Below, in pieces: positions 10,078 through 18,359 of a stretch of DNA of 34,647 nt (position 1 is its first letter; each line of letters opens with the position of its first letter). Made by a program: the position numbers and the translations under genes. This stretch comes from Actinomycetota bacterium (lineage in GTDB: Bacteria > Actinomycetota > Nitriliruptoria > Nitriliruptorales > Nitriliruptoraceae), in assembly GCA_019347575.1 (NCBI GenBank), contig JAHWKY010000012.1, positions 1-34,647 of the forward strand. Reading direction: 5' to 3'. A model generated the notes under the pieces. The model saw nothing but the letters and a program-made list of their open reading frames with translations, ran no database searches and was not told the origin of the DNA.

Positions 10078-10710
10078 TCAAATCACCGGGTAGGCGGTGT
10101 GGATGTGGATGTCCCCCTGCGTGTTGGTGCCCATCGAGTCGACGATGACGGTGGCCTTGTCCGCCGTACCCGACACGAGCTGCCAGCTCTTGGGGTCGGT
10201 CCCCCTCGCCGCGCCCTTGCGCTTCTTCGCCTTGACGACCAGCACCTCCGCGGATCCGGTCGGGACCTCCTCGAGCTTGGCCCGAGCAGGGGCGCCGGGG
10301 GCGGCGTCCAGAGCCGCCAGCTGGCCCTGCCCGCTGGCGAGAGCGTCCTTGACCGCCGCGTCCTGCACGGCGGTGTTCTTGTACACGCTCTTGGTGATGT
10401 TCTGCGCGTCGGCGACCGCCTCAGCCTTGGCCCACCGGCCGACGTGCTGGCGCGGGTGGCCGGCGACGTTCGACACCGGCGAGATCCGTCCCTCGCTGAG
10501 GTTGAGCAGCGACCGTACGGTCGAGCTCGTGTACGCCATGGCGTAGGGCAGCCGCTGCACGATGGGGTCGCCGACGAGCTGGGAGACCGCCCGGTTGCCG
10601 GCGGTTCGCTGCAGTCCCAGCAGCAGTGGGGACGCCGCCGCGCCGCCGTCGGTCTCGTGTTGGTCGTGGCCCGACCTGCCGCGTCGCTGACGCCCCGAGT
10701 TGCGTGCCAC
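10078..10710 (-). CDS. Putative contractile-injection-system cargo: LQRTAGNRAV motif plus RNase A-like C-terminal domain
   Basis: 210 aa from the GTG at 10710, chosen for an AGGAG site 8 nt upstream; the frame is open to 10926, but that part is Arg/Pro-rich and has no ribosome-binding site. Residues 33-54 (LQRTAGNRAVSQLV, then VQRL) match the motif common in DUF4157-type and other proteins tied to extracellular contractile injection systems. The C-terminal part (about 85-210) has GHPRQHVGRWAKAEAVADAQ, NITKSVYKNTAVQDAAVKDAL and ends HIHTAYPVI. This fits, from memory, the bacterial RNase A-like toxin fold of CdiA-type effectors (HVG near the N-terminus, a strand ending TAYP), with H89 and H202/H204 as candidate catalytic residues. 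It is divergent from the sheath gene. No immunity gene is obvious. The toxin call is moderate. Confidence 0.6.
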   Translation of the reverse strand: MARNSGRQRRGRSGHDQHETDGGAAASPLLLGLQRTAGNRAVSQLVGDPIVQRLPYAMAYTSSTVRSLLNLSEGRISPVSNVAGHPRQHVGRWAKAEAVADAQNITKSVYKNTAVQDAAVKDALASGQGQLAALDAAPGAPARAKLEEVPTGSAEVLVVKAKKRKGAARGTDPKSWQLVSGTADKATVIVDSMGTNTQGDIHIHTAYPVI

Positions 10711-10741
10711 CAGGAACTCTCCTGCTCGCGCCGAGCTGTCC

Positions 10742-10772
10742 TCCCCCGAGCCGGACGCTACTCCTCGGGGGA
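10742..10772. promoter_or_regulatory. 9-bp inverted repeat in the cargo/sheath divergent region
   Basis: TCCCCCGAG (10742-10750) and CTCGGGGGA (10764-10772) pair perfectly around a 13-nt spacer in the 194-nt region between the cargo gene start (10710) and the sheath start (10905). The spacing suits a dimeric repressor or a shared regulatory hairpin. Function is inferred from position only. Confidence 0.4.
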
Positions 10773-10904
10773 TGCGGCCGCTACCACCTCCGCGCTGCGC
10801 GAGAGCCGGTCGCGCACCGGACGAGCGGGCGACATGATGCGCGCAGCGACGGGGTTCACGTGCGGTCGGAACGATCCCGTCACCGTGCGCGACAGGAGAC
10901 CGCC

Positions 10905-12485
10905 ATGCAGCAGCAGCCGGAGGCACCCGGCGTCTACATCGAGGAGCGGTCGAGTGGGATCCGGCCGATCACGGGCGTCCCGACGTCGATCACCGCGTTC
11001 GTGGGGCGGACCTACCGAGGCCCGGTGGACCGCCCCGTGCTCGTGACCAGCTTCGGGGAGTTCGAGCGGGTGTACGGCGGGCTCTGGAGCGGCAGCCAGG
11101 TCGGCCACTCGGTACGTGACTTCTTCCGCAACGGCGGATCGAGTGCCGTCATCGCCCGACTCTTCGAGCCGGGTGTGGACCGGGGGAGTGCGGTCGTGAG
11201 GATCGACACGCTCGAGTTGGCTGCAGCCGAGCCCGGCAGCTGGGGGAACCGGCTCCAGGCACGCGTCGATCACGACACGCGCCCGTTCGATCCTGCGCTC
11301 GGTGAGGACGCGTCCTCGCTGTTCAACCTCTACGTGAGGGACGTGACCTCGGGGGCTATAGAGGAGCACCGCGACGTCGTCGTGTCGCTGGAAGGCCACG
11401 CCCGCAACCTCGTCGACGTCCTCGAACAGGAGTCGAACCTCGTGCGGCTCACCAACCGCCCCGCCGGACGACCGGCCAGCAGCGGGATCTCGGCCGGCGA
11501 CGTCTGGAAGGACGCCAGCGCACACACGTCCGTCGATGCGGCCGATGAGGCCTCGGACGGAGAGCCGCTCGGTAGCGCCTCGTTCACCGGCGGCGTGACC
11601 GACGGGACCGGGCTGTACTTACTGGAGCAGACCGATCTGTTCAACCTGCTGGTCATCCCCCCGTACGAGCACGATGGCACGGTGGGAGGCGACTCGGTCG
11701 ACAGCAGTGTGGTGGCGGCAGCCGCCGAGTACTGCGAGAAGCGCCGGTCGATCCTGCTCGTCGATCCGCCGGCCCACTGGAAGAGCGTGGGTGCCGTCAC
11801 CGCCGCCGACTTGCCCGCCGGCGTCGGAACCGCGAGCCGGAACGCCGCAGTGTTCCTCCCGCGCCTGCGACAAGGCGACGCGCTGCGTGACGGAGAGATC
11901 GCCCCGTTCGCCCCCTCGGGAGTGGTCGCTGGCGTGATCGCGCGGACCGACGCGGAGCGGGGCGTGTGGAAGGCTCCCGCTGGCGTCGAGGCGTCGCTGG
12001 TCGGCGTCGCGGGCCTGACGATCGACCTGACGGACGACGACATCGGCCAGCTCAACCGGTTCGGCGTGAACTGCCTCCGTGACGTCCCGGACGTCGGCCC
12101 GGTCGTGTGGGGCGCACGCACGATGCAGGGCGCCGACGGGCAGGACTCGGAGTGGAAGTACCTGCCCGTACGGCGAACCGCGCTGTTCATCGAGGAGAGC
12201 CTCCACCGCGGGACGCAGTGGGCGGTCTTCGAGCCCAACGACGAGTCGCTGTGGACCCGGATCCAGTCGAACGTCGCGGCGTTCATGGACGCGCTGTGGC
12301 GGCGGGGCGCGTTCCAGGGCTCGACGCCGCAGGAGGCCTACCTGGTCAAGTGCGACCGCGGGACCACGACCCAGGCCGACGTCGACCGGGGCGTCGTCAA
12401 CATCCTGGTCGGCTTCGCACCGCTCAGGCCCGCCGAGGTCGTCGTGATCCGGCTCCAGCAACGCGCCGGCCAGTCGGCGAGGTGA
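10905..12485 (+). CDS. Contractile tail sheath protein (phage/eCIS type)
   Basis: 526 aa from the ATG at 10905, with AGGAG 6-7 nt upstream. The N-terminus APGVYIEERSSGIRPITGVPTSITAFVGRTYRGP is the standard start of tail sheath proteins. The C-terminus (about residues 420-520) has FIEESLHRGTQWAVFEPNDESLW, the segment VAAFMDALWRRGAFQGSTPQEAYLVKCD and VNILVGFAPLRPAEVVVIRLQQ, the conserved sheath core that polymerises around the tube and contracts. The length fits extracellular contractile injection systems and R-type phage tails. No tube, baseplate, spike, AAA+ ATPase or capsid gene is next to it: the following gene converges 17 nt after its stop. It is thus an orphan sheath paired only with the divergent cargo-like gene. 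Confidence 0.93.
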   Translation: MQQQPEAPGVYIEERSSGIRPITGVPTSITAFVGRTYRGPVDRPVLVTSFGEFERVYGGLWSGSQVGHSVRDFFRNGGSSAVIARLFEPGVDRGSAVVRIDTLELAAAEPGSWGNRLQARVDHDTRPFDPALGEDASSLFNLYVRDVTSGAIEEHRDVVVSLEGHARNLVDVLEQESNLVRLTNRPAGRPASSGISAGDVWKDASAHTSVDAADEASDGEPLGSASFTGGVTDGTGLYLLEQTDLFNLLVIPPYEHDGTVGGDSVDSSVVAAAAEYCEKRRSILLVDPPAHWKSVGAVTAADLPAGVGTASRNAAVFLPRLRQGDALRDGEIAPFAPSGVVAGVIARTDAERGVWKAPAGVEASLVGVAGLTIDLTDDDIGQLNRFGVNCLRDVPDVGPVVWGARTMQGADGQDSEWKYLPVRRTALFIEESLHRGTQWAVFEPNDESLWTRIQSNVAAFMDALWRRGAFQGSTPQEAYLVKCDRGTTTQADVDRGVVNILVGFAPLRPAEVVVIRLQQRAGQSAR

Positions 12486-12502
12486 TCCGGTGACCACGAG
12501 GT

Positions 12503-13411
12503 TCAGCCGACAGGTGGAGGATCCGAGCCATCGACCACCGCTCGGAGATCGGGGAGCGCCTCGGCGAGCTCGTCGAGCGCCTGCTCGTCGGCGACGAAGC
12601 CGTAGAAGCCGGTGAGCCCGGCGGCCGCCAGCGCGCCGACGCGGTCGACCATCTGATCTCGCGAACCTCGGATCCCGAGGTCCGGGCGGAACATGTCGTA
12701 GAACGGCGGCAGCTCCCGCTCGCCCGGCGAGAAGACGATCTGGGTCGAGCGTCGTACCTCGCGGCCGTGCTCGGCGACCCGCTCGTCGAACGTGCGTCGG
12801 CGTTCGTCGTAGCGGCCCAGAGCGGTCGCCGGGTAGTTCCACTCGTCGGCGAGCCGTGCTGTGACGTCGAGCATGCGGTCGCCGGTGCAGCCCACGCCGA
12901 TCGGGATCGGACGTTGCGGGGGAGGGACGTTGACGACCTCGTGCACGGAGAGATGGTGACCCTCGTAGGTGACCGGCTCCCCGCCCGCGTCGAACATGGC
13001 GCGGCAGATCCTGATCGTGTCCTCGGTCTCCTCCACGCGCTGGCCCGCCGGAGGGAACTCGAACCCGAACGCGTCGTACTCGGCCTCGTACCAGCCCGCC
13101 CCGACGAGGAAGCGGAGACGGCCGCCGGACACGAGATCGAGCGTCGTCGCCATCTTCGCGAGCAGGCCCGAGCCGCGGAACGACTGGCACAGCACCTGCG
13201 CCCCGATGCCGACGCGGTCGGTCACGGCTGCGACCGCGCTCATGACGGTCCAGGCCTCGAGGATCCCCTTCTCGGGCGGCAGACCGAGGAGGTGATCGGC
13301 CACCCACACCGAGTCGAAGCCACCATCCTCGGCGTGTCGCGCGAAGCGACGTGCCTGGTCCCACCCTGCCCCCAGCTGTGGCAGCAGCACGCCGAACTCG
13401 AGCGTCGTCAC
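12503..13411 (-). CDS. LLM-class F420-dependent oxidoreductase
   Basis: 302 aa from the GTG at 13411, supported by GGAAGG upstream; the longer frame to 13708 is Arg/Pro-rich and overlaps the DGPF gene. TIM-barrel luciferase-like features: LEFGVLLPQLG start, DSVWVADHLLG, VGIGAQVLCQSFRGSGLLAKMATTLD, and GGRLRFLVGAGWYEAEYDAFG, the typical flavin/F420-site stretch. Actinobacterial members mostly use coenzyme F420 to oxidise or reduce small organic substrates; substrate here unknown. Convergent with the sheath gene and divergent from the DGPF/sigma pair. Confidence 0.9.
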   Translation of the reverse strand: MTTLEFGVLLPQLGAGWDQARRFARHAEDGGFDSVWVADHLLGLPPEKGILEAWTVMSAVAAVTDRVGIGAQVLCQSFRGSGLLAKMATTLDLVSGGRLRFLVGAGWYEAEYDAFGFEFPPAGQRVEETEDTIRICRAMFDAGGEPVTYEGHHLSVHEVVNVPPPQRPIPIGVGCTGDRMLDVTARLADEWNYPATALGRYDERRRTFDERVAEHGREVRRSTQIVFSPGERELPPFYDMFRPDLGIRGSRDQMVDRVGALAAAGLTGFYGFVADEQALDELAEALPDLRAVVDGSDPPPVG

Positions 13412-13492
13412 GGTTCGCCTTCCGGTCGGGCGGTGACCGTAGCGACGTGACGTGTGCGACGCCGTGACCCGCCGAGGGCGGCTATGCCGGCC

Positions 13493-13522
13493 TGTCGATA
13501 CGGGACGATCCCGTTTGTCGTT
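13493..13522 (+). promoter_or_regulatory. Candidate ECF42 autoregulatory promoter
   Basis: TGTCGA at 13493-13498 matches the -35 element I recall for ECF42 sigma factors, and CGTT at 13519-13522 resembles their CGA/TC -10 element, though the 20-nt gap is slightly long. Between them lies the inverted repeat ACGGGA-CGA-TCCCGT (13500-13514). The site is 42 nt before the DGPF gene, as expected for autoregulation of the DGPF/ECF42 operon. Motif assignment is from memory and untested. Confidence 0.4.
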
Positions 13523-13563
13523 AGGGTGAGGCGGGAGGTGCCCGCCCGGTACAGGAGCAGACG

Positions 13564-13926
13564 ATGGCGCAGTACCTGCTGTCCGCACACGGCGTCGAGG
13601 GCGAGGCTCGCGGGCCCATGACCGAGGACGAGGTCGCCGCGGTGACCCGCAAGGTCCTCGAGATGGAGGCGGAGATGAAGTCGCAGGGGGTGTGGCTGTT
13701 CGCGGCACGCCTCCACGCGCCGGACACCGCGACCGTGGTACGCGTGTCCGACGGCGAGGTGCTCACCACCGACGGGCCGTTCGCGGAGTCGAAGGAGCAC
13801 CTCGGCGGCTTCTACCTCATCGACGTGGACGACCTAGACGCGGCGCTGCATTGGGCGGCCCGTACCGCCGAGCTGGTGAACACCCCCATCGAGGTCCGTC
13901 CGCTGGTCGACCACCCGGGGGGGTGA
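13564..13926 (+). CDS. YCII/DGPF-domain protein, ECF42 partner
   Basis: 120 aa. Ferredoxin-like YCII-related protein carrying the signature TTDGPFAESKEHLGGFYLIDVDDLDAAL. DGPF proteins are encoded next to ECF42 sigma factors in many actinobacteria, and their biochemical role is unknown. The ATG at 13564 has an AGGAG site 8 nt upstream. The downstream sigma gene starts 3 nt after its stop, so the two are an operon and probably translationally linked. Confident family call, unknown function. Confidence 0.92.
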   Translation: MAQYLLSAHGVEGEARGPMTEDEVAAVTRKVLEMEAEMKSQGVWLFAARLHAPDTATVVRVSDGEVLTTDGPFAESKEHLGGFYLIDVDDLDAALHWAARTAELVNTPIEVRPLVDHPGG

Positions 13927-13929
13927 GCG

Positions 13930-15150
13930 TTGACCGGTCCTCGGCCGTCTGAGGTCGACGCGGCGCGGATCGGCCGGATCTTCCGTGAGGAGTCGGGTCG
14001 CTGCGTGGCCACGCTGGCCGGCGTCTTCCGCGACATCGACATCGCCGAGGAGGCCGTACAGGAGGCGTTCGCGGTCGCCCTCGACCGCTGGCCGGAGCTG
14101 GGGGTCCCCGACAACCCCGGCGCGTGGATCACGACGACGGCCCGCAACCGGGCGATCAACCGCCTCAACCGTGAGGCACGCGGGCGCGAGCTGCTGCGCG
14201 AGCGCGCCGTCCTCGTGCCCGTGAACCCGGAGGCCGAGGAGGTGGGGGCCGTGCGCGACGATGTGCTGCGACTGCTGTTCACCTGCTGCCACCCGGCACT
14301 GGCCACCGAGGCGCAGGTGGCCCTGACGCTGCGCCTGCTCGGCGGGCTGACGACCGAGGACGTCGCCCGCGCGTTCCTCGTTTCCGAGTCCGCCATGGCC
14401 CAGCGCCTCGTGCGCGCCAAGCGCAAGATCAAGGCGGCACGCATCCCCTACCGCGTCCCCGAGGCGCACGACCTACCCGACCGGCTCCGATCGGTCCTCG
14501 CGGTCATCTACCTCATCTACAACGCGGGGCTGTCGAGCCGTGCCGGCGACGAGCTGCGCCCCGAGGCGATCCGGCTCGCCCGCACGCTGACCGAGCTGAT
14601 GCCCGACGAGGCGGAAGCGGCCGGGCTGCTCGCGCTGCTGCTGCTGACGGAGGCGCGGTCACCGGCCCGCCACGATGCGAGCGGGGCGCTGGTCACCCTC
14701 GGCCAGCAGGACCGCGCCCGTTGGGACCATGCGATGATCGAGGAGGGACACGAGATCGTGCGCCGGTGCCTGCGACGCGACCGCCCCGGCCCCTACCAGC
14801 TCCAGGCCGCGATCAACGCCGTGCACACCGACGCGGCTAGGGCCGGGCAGACCGACTGGCACCAGATCGTGGCGCTCTACGACGACCTGCTCGCGCTCTC
14901 CCCGACCCCCGTGGTGGCCCTCAACCGCGCGATCGCCATCGGCGAGACCCGCGGACCGGCCGACGCGCTGGCGCTCGTGGACGAGCTCGACCTCGACGGC
15001 TACGGCCCCTACCACGCCGCACGCGCCGACCTGCTGGCCCGGCTGGGACGGACCGACCATGCACGTGAGGAGTACGACCGCGCTGCGGAGCTGGCCGCGA
15101 CGGAGGCGGAGCGCGACTTCCTCGCCCGCGGCGGACGGCACCGCACGTAG
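13930..15150 (+). CDS. ECF42-type RNA polymerase sigma factor with C-terminal TPR-like extension
   Basis: 406 aa, TTG start at 13930. Sigma2 region: [43 protein letters not shown] with [19 protein letters not shown]. Sigma4 region: [42 protein letters not shown] long C-terminal extension (about residues 185-400) with [35 protein letters not shown] and helical repeats is the DUF6596/TPR extension typical of ECF42, which lacks a classical anti-sigma factor. The DGPF neighbour confirms the group. Members are implicated in secondary metabolism and stress responses. A TGTCGA box upstream of the DGPF gene suggests autoregulation. Confidence 0.93.
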   Translation: MTGPRPSEVDAARIGRIFREESGRCVATLAGVFRDIDIAEEAVQEAFAVALDRWPELGVPDNPGAWITTTARNRAINRLNREARGRELLRERAVLVPVNPEAEEVGAVRDDVLRLLFTCCHPALATEAQVALTLRLLGGLTTEDVARAFLVSESAMAQRLVRAKRKIKAARIPYRVPEAHDLPDRLRSVLAVIYLIYNAGLSSRAGDELRPEAIRLARTLTELMPDEAEAAGLLALLLLTEARSPARHDASGALVTLGQQDRARWDHAMIEEGHEIVRRCLRRDRPGPYQLQAAINAVHTDAARAGQTDWHQIVALYDDLLALSPTPVVALNRAIAIGETRGPADALALVDELDLDGYGPYHAARADLLARLGRTDHAREEYDRAAELAATEAERDFLARGGRHRT

Positions 15151-15317
15151 ACGGCCCCAGCCGCCGGACCGCGGGGTGCGCAGCCGCGGCTCCGCGCGAG
15201 TAGGCGAGGCGTCCGAGACGCGCATAGCGTTCGATCGGCAGTGATGGCGGTCCAGCTCGCGATCTGCCTCCCTGCACAGCTGGCGTCTCGGGCGTCAGGT
15301 CGAGTCGAGATGGAGCG

Positions 15318-15881
15318 GTGACCGTGGACCTGATCTGGGCCGTATCGCATCCTGACCTCACGGGCGCGGAGCGGTGCATCATCCGTTCCACCGAACGAGG
15401 CTGGATCCTCCACGGGGTCGTCGTCGTCGCGTACGACGGGCGCCTGATCGATGCGCGGTACCGGATCGAGGTCGACGACGGGTGGGCGACGCGCTCGGTG
15501 GCGGTCACGGTCGACGAGCTCACCCAGCCGAGGCGCCTGGAGCTGGAGCGAGCGGCCGACGACAGCTGGACGATCGACGGCGTGGCAGCGCCGGAGCTGG
15601 ACGACTGCGTCGACGTGGACCTGGGGATCTCTCCGTCGACGAACACGCTGCCGATCCGACGGCTCGACCTGGACGTCGGGGCGGAGGCGCAGATCGACGT
15701 GGCGTGGGTGAGGTTCCCCGACCTGCGGGTGGAGCGGGGACAGCAGAGCTACGCGCGGATCGCGGCGGACGTGTGGCGGTACCGCTCCGGAGACTTCACC
15801 GCCGAACTCACGGTCGACGAAGCCGGACTCGTGACCCGCTACGGGGATGACCTCTGGCGGCGAGTCGCCATCGTCCGGTGA
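15318..15881 (+). CDS. Putative glycolipid-binding domain protein (DUF1089)
   Basis: 187 aa, GTG start at 15318. The segment CVDVDLGISPSTNTLPIRRLDLDVGAEAQIDVAWVRFPDLRVERGQQSYARI is diagnostic of the DUF1089 glycolipid-binding fold, a beta-rich domain whose fold resembles lipoprotein LolA-type hydrophobic pockets. Length is normal for the family. There is no signal peptide, so it is cytosolic. It stands alone on the plus strand 167 nt after the sigma gene; the gap holds a short GCGTC/GACGC hairpin near 15208. Function unproven. Confidence 0.85.
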   Translation: MTVDLIWAVSHPDLTGAERCIIRSTERGWILHGVVVVAYDGRLIDARYRIEVDDGWATRSVAVTVDELTQPRRLELERAADDSWTIDGVAAPELDDCVDVDLGISPSTNTLPIRRLDLDVGAEAQIDVAWVRFPDLRVERGQQSYARIAADVWRYRSGDFTAELTVDEAGLVTRYGDDLWRRVAIVR

Positions 15882-15989
15882 GAGAGCATCGGGCGATGGG
15901 GACGGTGGCCACACGACCACACCCGGCGCCCCGGCCGTCCGTCCAGGGCTCCTTACGGTGACCGTGACCCTCGCTCCCGGAGACGACTC

Positions 15990-17495
15990 GTGCGCCCGAC
16001 CCTGACCCGTCGAGCCGTTCTCCGGGCGGGCGGGGTGGCGGTCGCCACCAGCCCGTTCATCCCAGCGGTGCGTGCAGCCGCGACCGACGCCCACGCGACG
16101 AACCCAGCCGACCTCTCCTTGCTCGAGATCATCGGTGAGCTGGACGCAGGTCAGCTCTCCGCGGTCGAGCTCACGGAGGCGTGCGTGGCCCGCATCGACG
16201 CGCTCGAGCCGACGCTGCACGCGTTCATCACCCGCACCGACGATCGGGCGGTGGCGGCGGCCGAGGCAGCGGACCAGCGGCGCACCCGCGGCGACGACCC
16301 CGGGCTGTTCGGCGGCATCCCGGTCGGCCTGAAGGATCTGTACTACACCGAGGGGGTGGCGACGACCGCCGGCTCGCGGGTGCTCGCCGACTTCGTGCCC
16401 GACTTCGACGCGACGTTGTGGGCGCGTCTGGCGGACGAGGGGGCTGGCCTTGCCGGGAAGCTCAACACCCACGAGTTCGCCTACGGCACGAGCACCCCAC
16501 CGACCCGCAACCCGTGGGACCCCGCGCGCAACCCCGGTGGCTCCTCCGGTGGATCGGGCGCTGCCCTCGGTGCCCGGATGCTGCCGGTCGCGACCGGTAG
16601 CGACACGGGCGGCTCGCTGCGGCTCCCGGCGGCCGTCAACGGCATCTGCGCCATCCGCCCGACCTACGGGGCGGTGTCGCGCCGCGGCATCATCGCGCTC
16701 GCCTGGTCGCTGGACACCGTGGCGCCGATGGCCCGACGCATGGCGGACGTCTCGCTGCTGCTGGCTGCGGTCGCCGGGCACGACCCCGACGATCCCACCA
16801 GCGCTCGGACGGGTCTGGGCGAGCTTCCGGTGACACCCCCGAGCCTGGCCGACATCCGTGTCGGCGTGCCGGACGAGTACTTCTGGGACGACGTGGAGCC
16901 AGGCATCGAGACAGCCTGCCGGGAGGGGCTGGCGCTACTCGAACAACTCGGCGCCGAGGTGGTCGAGGTCCCGGTACCCGCGGTCAACGACGAGGTCATG
17001 GGCACGTTCGGACCCTTCGAGCGGACCGTCTTCGCCGAGGCCACCAGCTACCACCGCGGGCTGGTCCGGTCCGAGCGCGCGGCTGGCTACTCCCCCGAGA
17101 TCCTCGCGCTGCTGGCCGACGGCGAGACCATCACCGCGGCCGACTACCTCGACGATCAGCGGCTGCGGTCGGTCTACTCCAGACAGTGGCGGGAGATCTT
17201 CGCCGAGCACGGCCTCGCCGCCATCGCCCACCCGACCACGCCTGCTCAGCCGCTCCCGCAGGTGCCGTCTCAGTCGTTCCTGTTCGGTGTCCCCTTCCGT
17301 CTCATGCGCCTCGCGCCGATGTGCGGCTTCCCGTCGCTGTCGGTCCCGGTCGGCTTCGACGGTGCCCTGCCGGTCGGTCTGTGCCTGACCGGGCTGCCGT
17401 TCGACGATGCGCGGCTGCTCGGCATCGGGGTGGCGGTGGACGAGGAGGTCGCGCTGTGGAAGGTGCGACCGCCCCTCGTGGAGGACCTCGGTTGA
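15990..17495 (+). CDS. Tat-exported amidase-signature-family hydrolase
   Basis: 501 aa, GTG start at 15990 with GGAGA upstream. The N-terminus TRRAVLRAGGVAVATSPFIPAVRAAA is a Tat signal (twin Arg, hydrophobic core, AxA), so the enzyme acts outside the membrane. Amidase-signature catalytic set: K115 (VGLKDLY), S185 in NPGGSSGGSG and nucleophile S209 in GSDTGGSLRLPA; the 24-residue Ser-Ser spacing equals that of FAAH. Hydrolyses an amide bond, substrate unknown. The stop overlaps the next frame by TTGA; that frame ends in an LPVTG wall anchor, raising the possibility that the two normally form one surface-anchored protein. Confidence 0.93.
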   Translation: MRPTLTRRAVLRAGGVAVATSPFIPAVRAAATDAHATNPADLSLLEIIGELDAGQLSAVELTEACVARIDALEPTLHAFITRTDDRAVAAAEAADQRRTRGDDPGLFGGIPVGLKDLYYTEGVATTAGSRVLADFVPDFDATLWARLADEGAGLAGKLNTHEFAYGTSTPPTRNPWDPARNPGGSSGGSGAALGARMLPVATGSDTGGSLRLPAAVNGICAIRPTYGAVSRRGIIALAWSLDTVAPMARRMADVSLLLAAVAGHDPDDPTSARTGLGELPVTPPSLADIRVGVPDEYFWDDVEPGIETACREGLALLEQLGAEVVEVPVPAVNDEVMGTFGPFERTVFAEATSYHRGLVRSERAAGYSPEILALLADGETITAADYLDDQRLRSVYSRQWREIFAEHGLAAIAHPTTPAQPLPQVPSQSFLFGVPFRLMRLAPMCGFPSLSVPVGFDGALPVGLCLTGLPFDDARLLGIGVAVDEEVALWKVRPPLVEDLG

Positions 17496-17857
17496 GCCCC
17501 GGCGACCGCCCGCACCTCGAGCTCGAGACCGAGCCCGCCACGTGGTTCCACGCCGCCGGCGTGGGCACCGTCACCCCCGGCGGGGTGCAGCCGGTCGAGG
17601 GGGTCCCCGCTCTGGAGGACGAGCCCGCGCTGGCCCTCGACGTCGCCGCGGGGCGTCCCGCCGCAGCCGGCCAGGAGCCCGCGACCGAGCCCACCCGCGC
17701 CCCGCGACCGACCCGCGCCCCGCGACCGACCCGATCCGCGCCCGCCCTCCCCGTCACGGGAGCCCCGAGCGTCGGGGCGCTCGGGGCGCTCGTCACCGCG
17801 GTCGCCTGGGCGCTGCGGCGACGGGGCGATCGCCGTCGCGACCACGAGAAGCTGTGA
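17492..17857 (+). CDS. LPxTG-anchored tail or small protein overlapping the amidase stop
   Basis: 121 codons from a TTG overlapping the amidase stop (TTGA). The sequence is acidic/Ala-rich, then a Pro-Thr-Arg linker with a tandem TRAPRP repeat (residues 69-79), then LPVTG (86-90), a hydrophobic run APSVGALGALVTAVAWAL (91-108) and a basic end RRRGDRRRDHEKL. This is a complete sortase sorting signal. It has no signal peptide of its own, which a sorted protein needs, but the upstream amidase has one in the other frame. A frameshifted C-terminus of the amidase explains this best; a separate small protein is the alternative. No sortase gene lies in the window. Confidence 0.7.
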   Translation: MSPGDRPHLELETEPATWFHAAGVGTVTPGGVQPVEGVPALEDEPALALDVAAGRPAAAGQEPATEPTRAPRPTRAPRPTRSAPALPVTGAPSVGALGALVTAVAWALRRRGDRRRDHEKL

Positions 17858-17999
17858 GCCGCACGCATACGACCTCGGACTTCGCCCGCACCTGTTCCTC
17901 ACGTTGCCACTACGACCGGCAGACATCGCCGCGGTCGCGCCGTAGCGTGGGTTCGGAACCACCCGACCGGCCGCGCGGCGACGAGGAGGATCCCCTCTC

Positions 18000-18323
18000 A
18001 TGGGCGACTACGTGATCATCGAGTCGCGCGATCCCTTCGACAGCAACGACGTCGACGACCTCTACGAGCTGGCCGGCGGCCTCGCCGAGCGCGGCGAGGT
18101 GACGGTCTTCCTGGTCCAGAACGGTGTGTTGGCGACGCGACGCGCGGCCGCGGTCTCGTCGCGACTCGCGACGCTGGCGGGCAAGGCGACGGTCCTGGCC
18201 GACGAGTTCTCGCTGCGCGAACGCGGCATCGGCGAGGACGAGCTCGTCGAGGGGGTCTCCCCCGCCGACATCGGGACGGCGGTCGACCTGCTCGCCGCCG
18301 GCCGTACCGCGTTCTGGCACTGA
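18000..18323 (+). CDS. DsrE-family protein, subunit 1
   Basis: 107 aa, ATG at 18000 with GAGGAGG upstream. A Rossmann-like DsrE/DsrH-type start, MGDYVIIESRDPFDSNDVDDLYELAGGLAERG, is followed by VTVFLVQNGVLATRRA and VLADEFSLRERGI, ending LLAAGRTAFWH. DsrE/F/H and TusB/C/D proteins carry sulfur as persulfide in relay systems. I see no cysteine in this subunit, so it would be a structural partner. First of three DsrE-like genes on one strand (18000-19161), spaced 36 and 10 nt, clearly an operon; the trio resembles a DsrEFH/TusBCD set. Confidence 0.82.
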   Translation: MGDYVIIESRDPFDSNDVDDLYELAGGLAERGEVTVFLVQNGVLATRRAAAVSSRLATLAGKATVLADEFSLRERGIGEDELVEGVSPADIGTAVDLLAAGRTAFWH

Positions 18324-18359
18324 CTCGCCTCGACCGACGCCAGCACCGGAGGAGCACCC

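Noticed and set aside
11619-13364. 581-codon minus-strand frame
   Set aside because: It spans the antisense of the sheath and an alternative frame of the LLM gene, with low-complexity composition.
15151-15317. Possible small RNA or gene between sigma and glycolipid-binding genes
   Set aside because: Only a 5-bp GCGTC-CGA-GACGC hairpin; no promoter or coding pattern strong enough.
15009-16781. 590-codon minus-strand frame
   Set aside because: Antisense to the sigma, glycolipid-binding and amidase genes, all of which carry clear family motifs on the plus strand.
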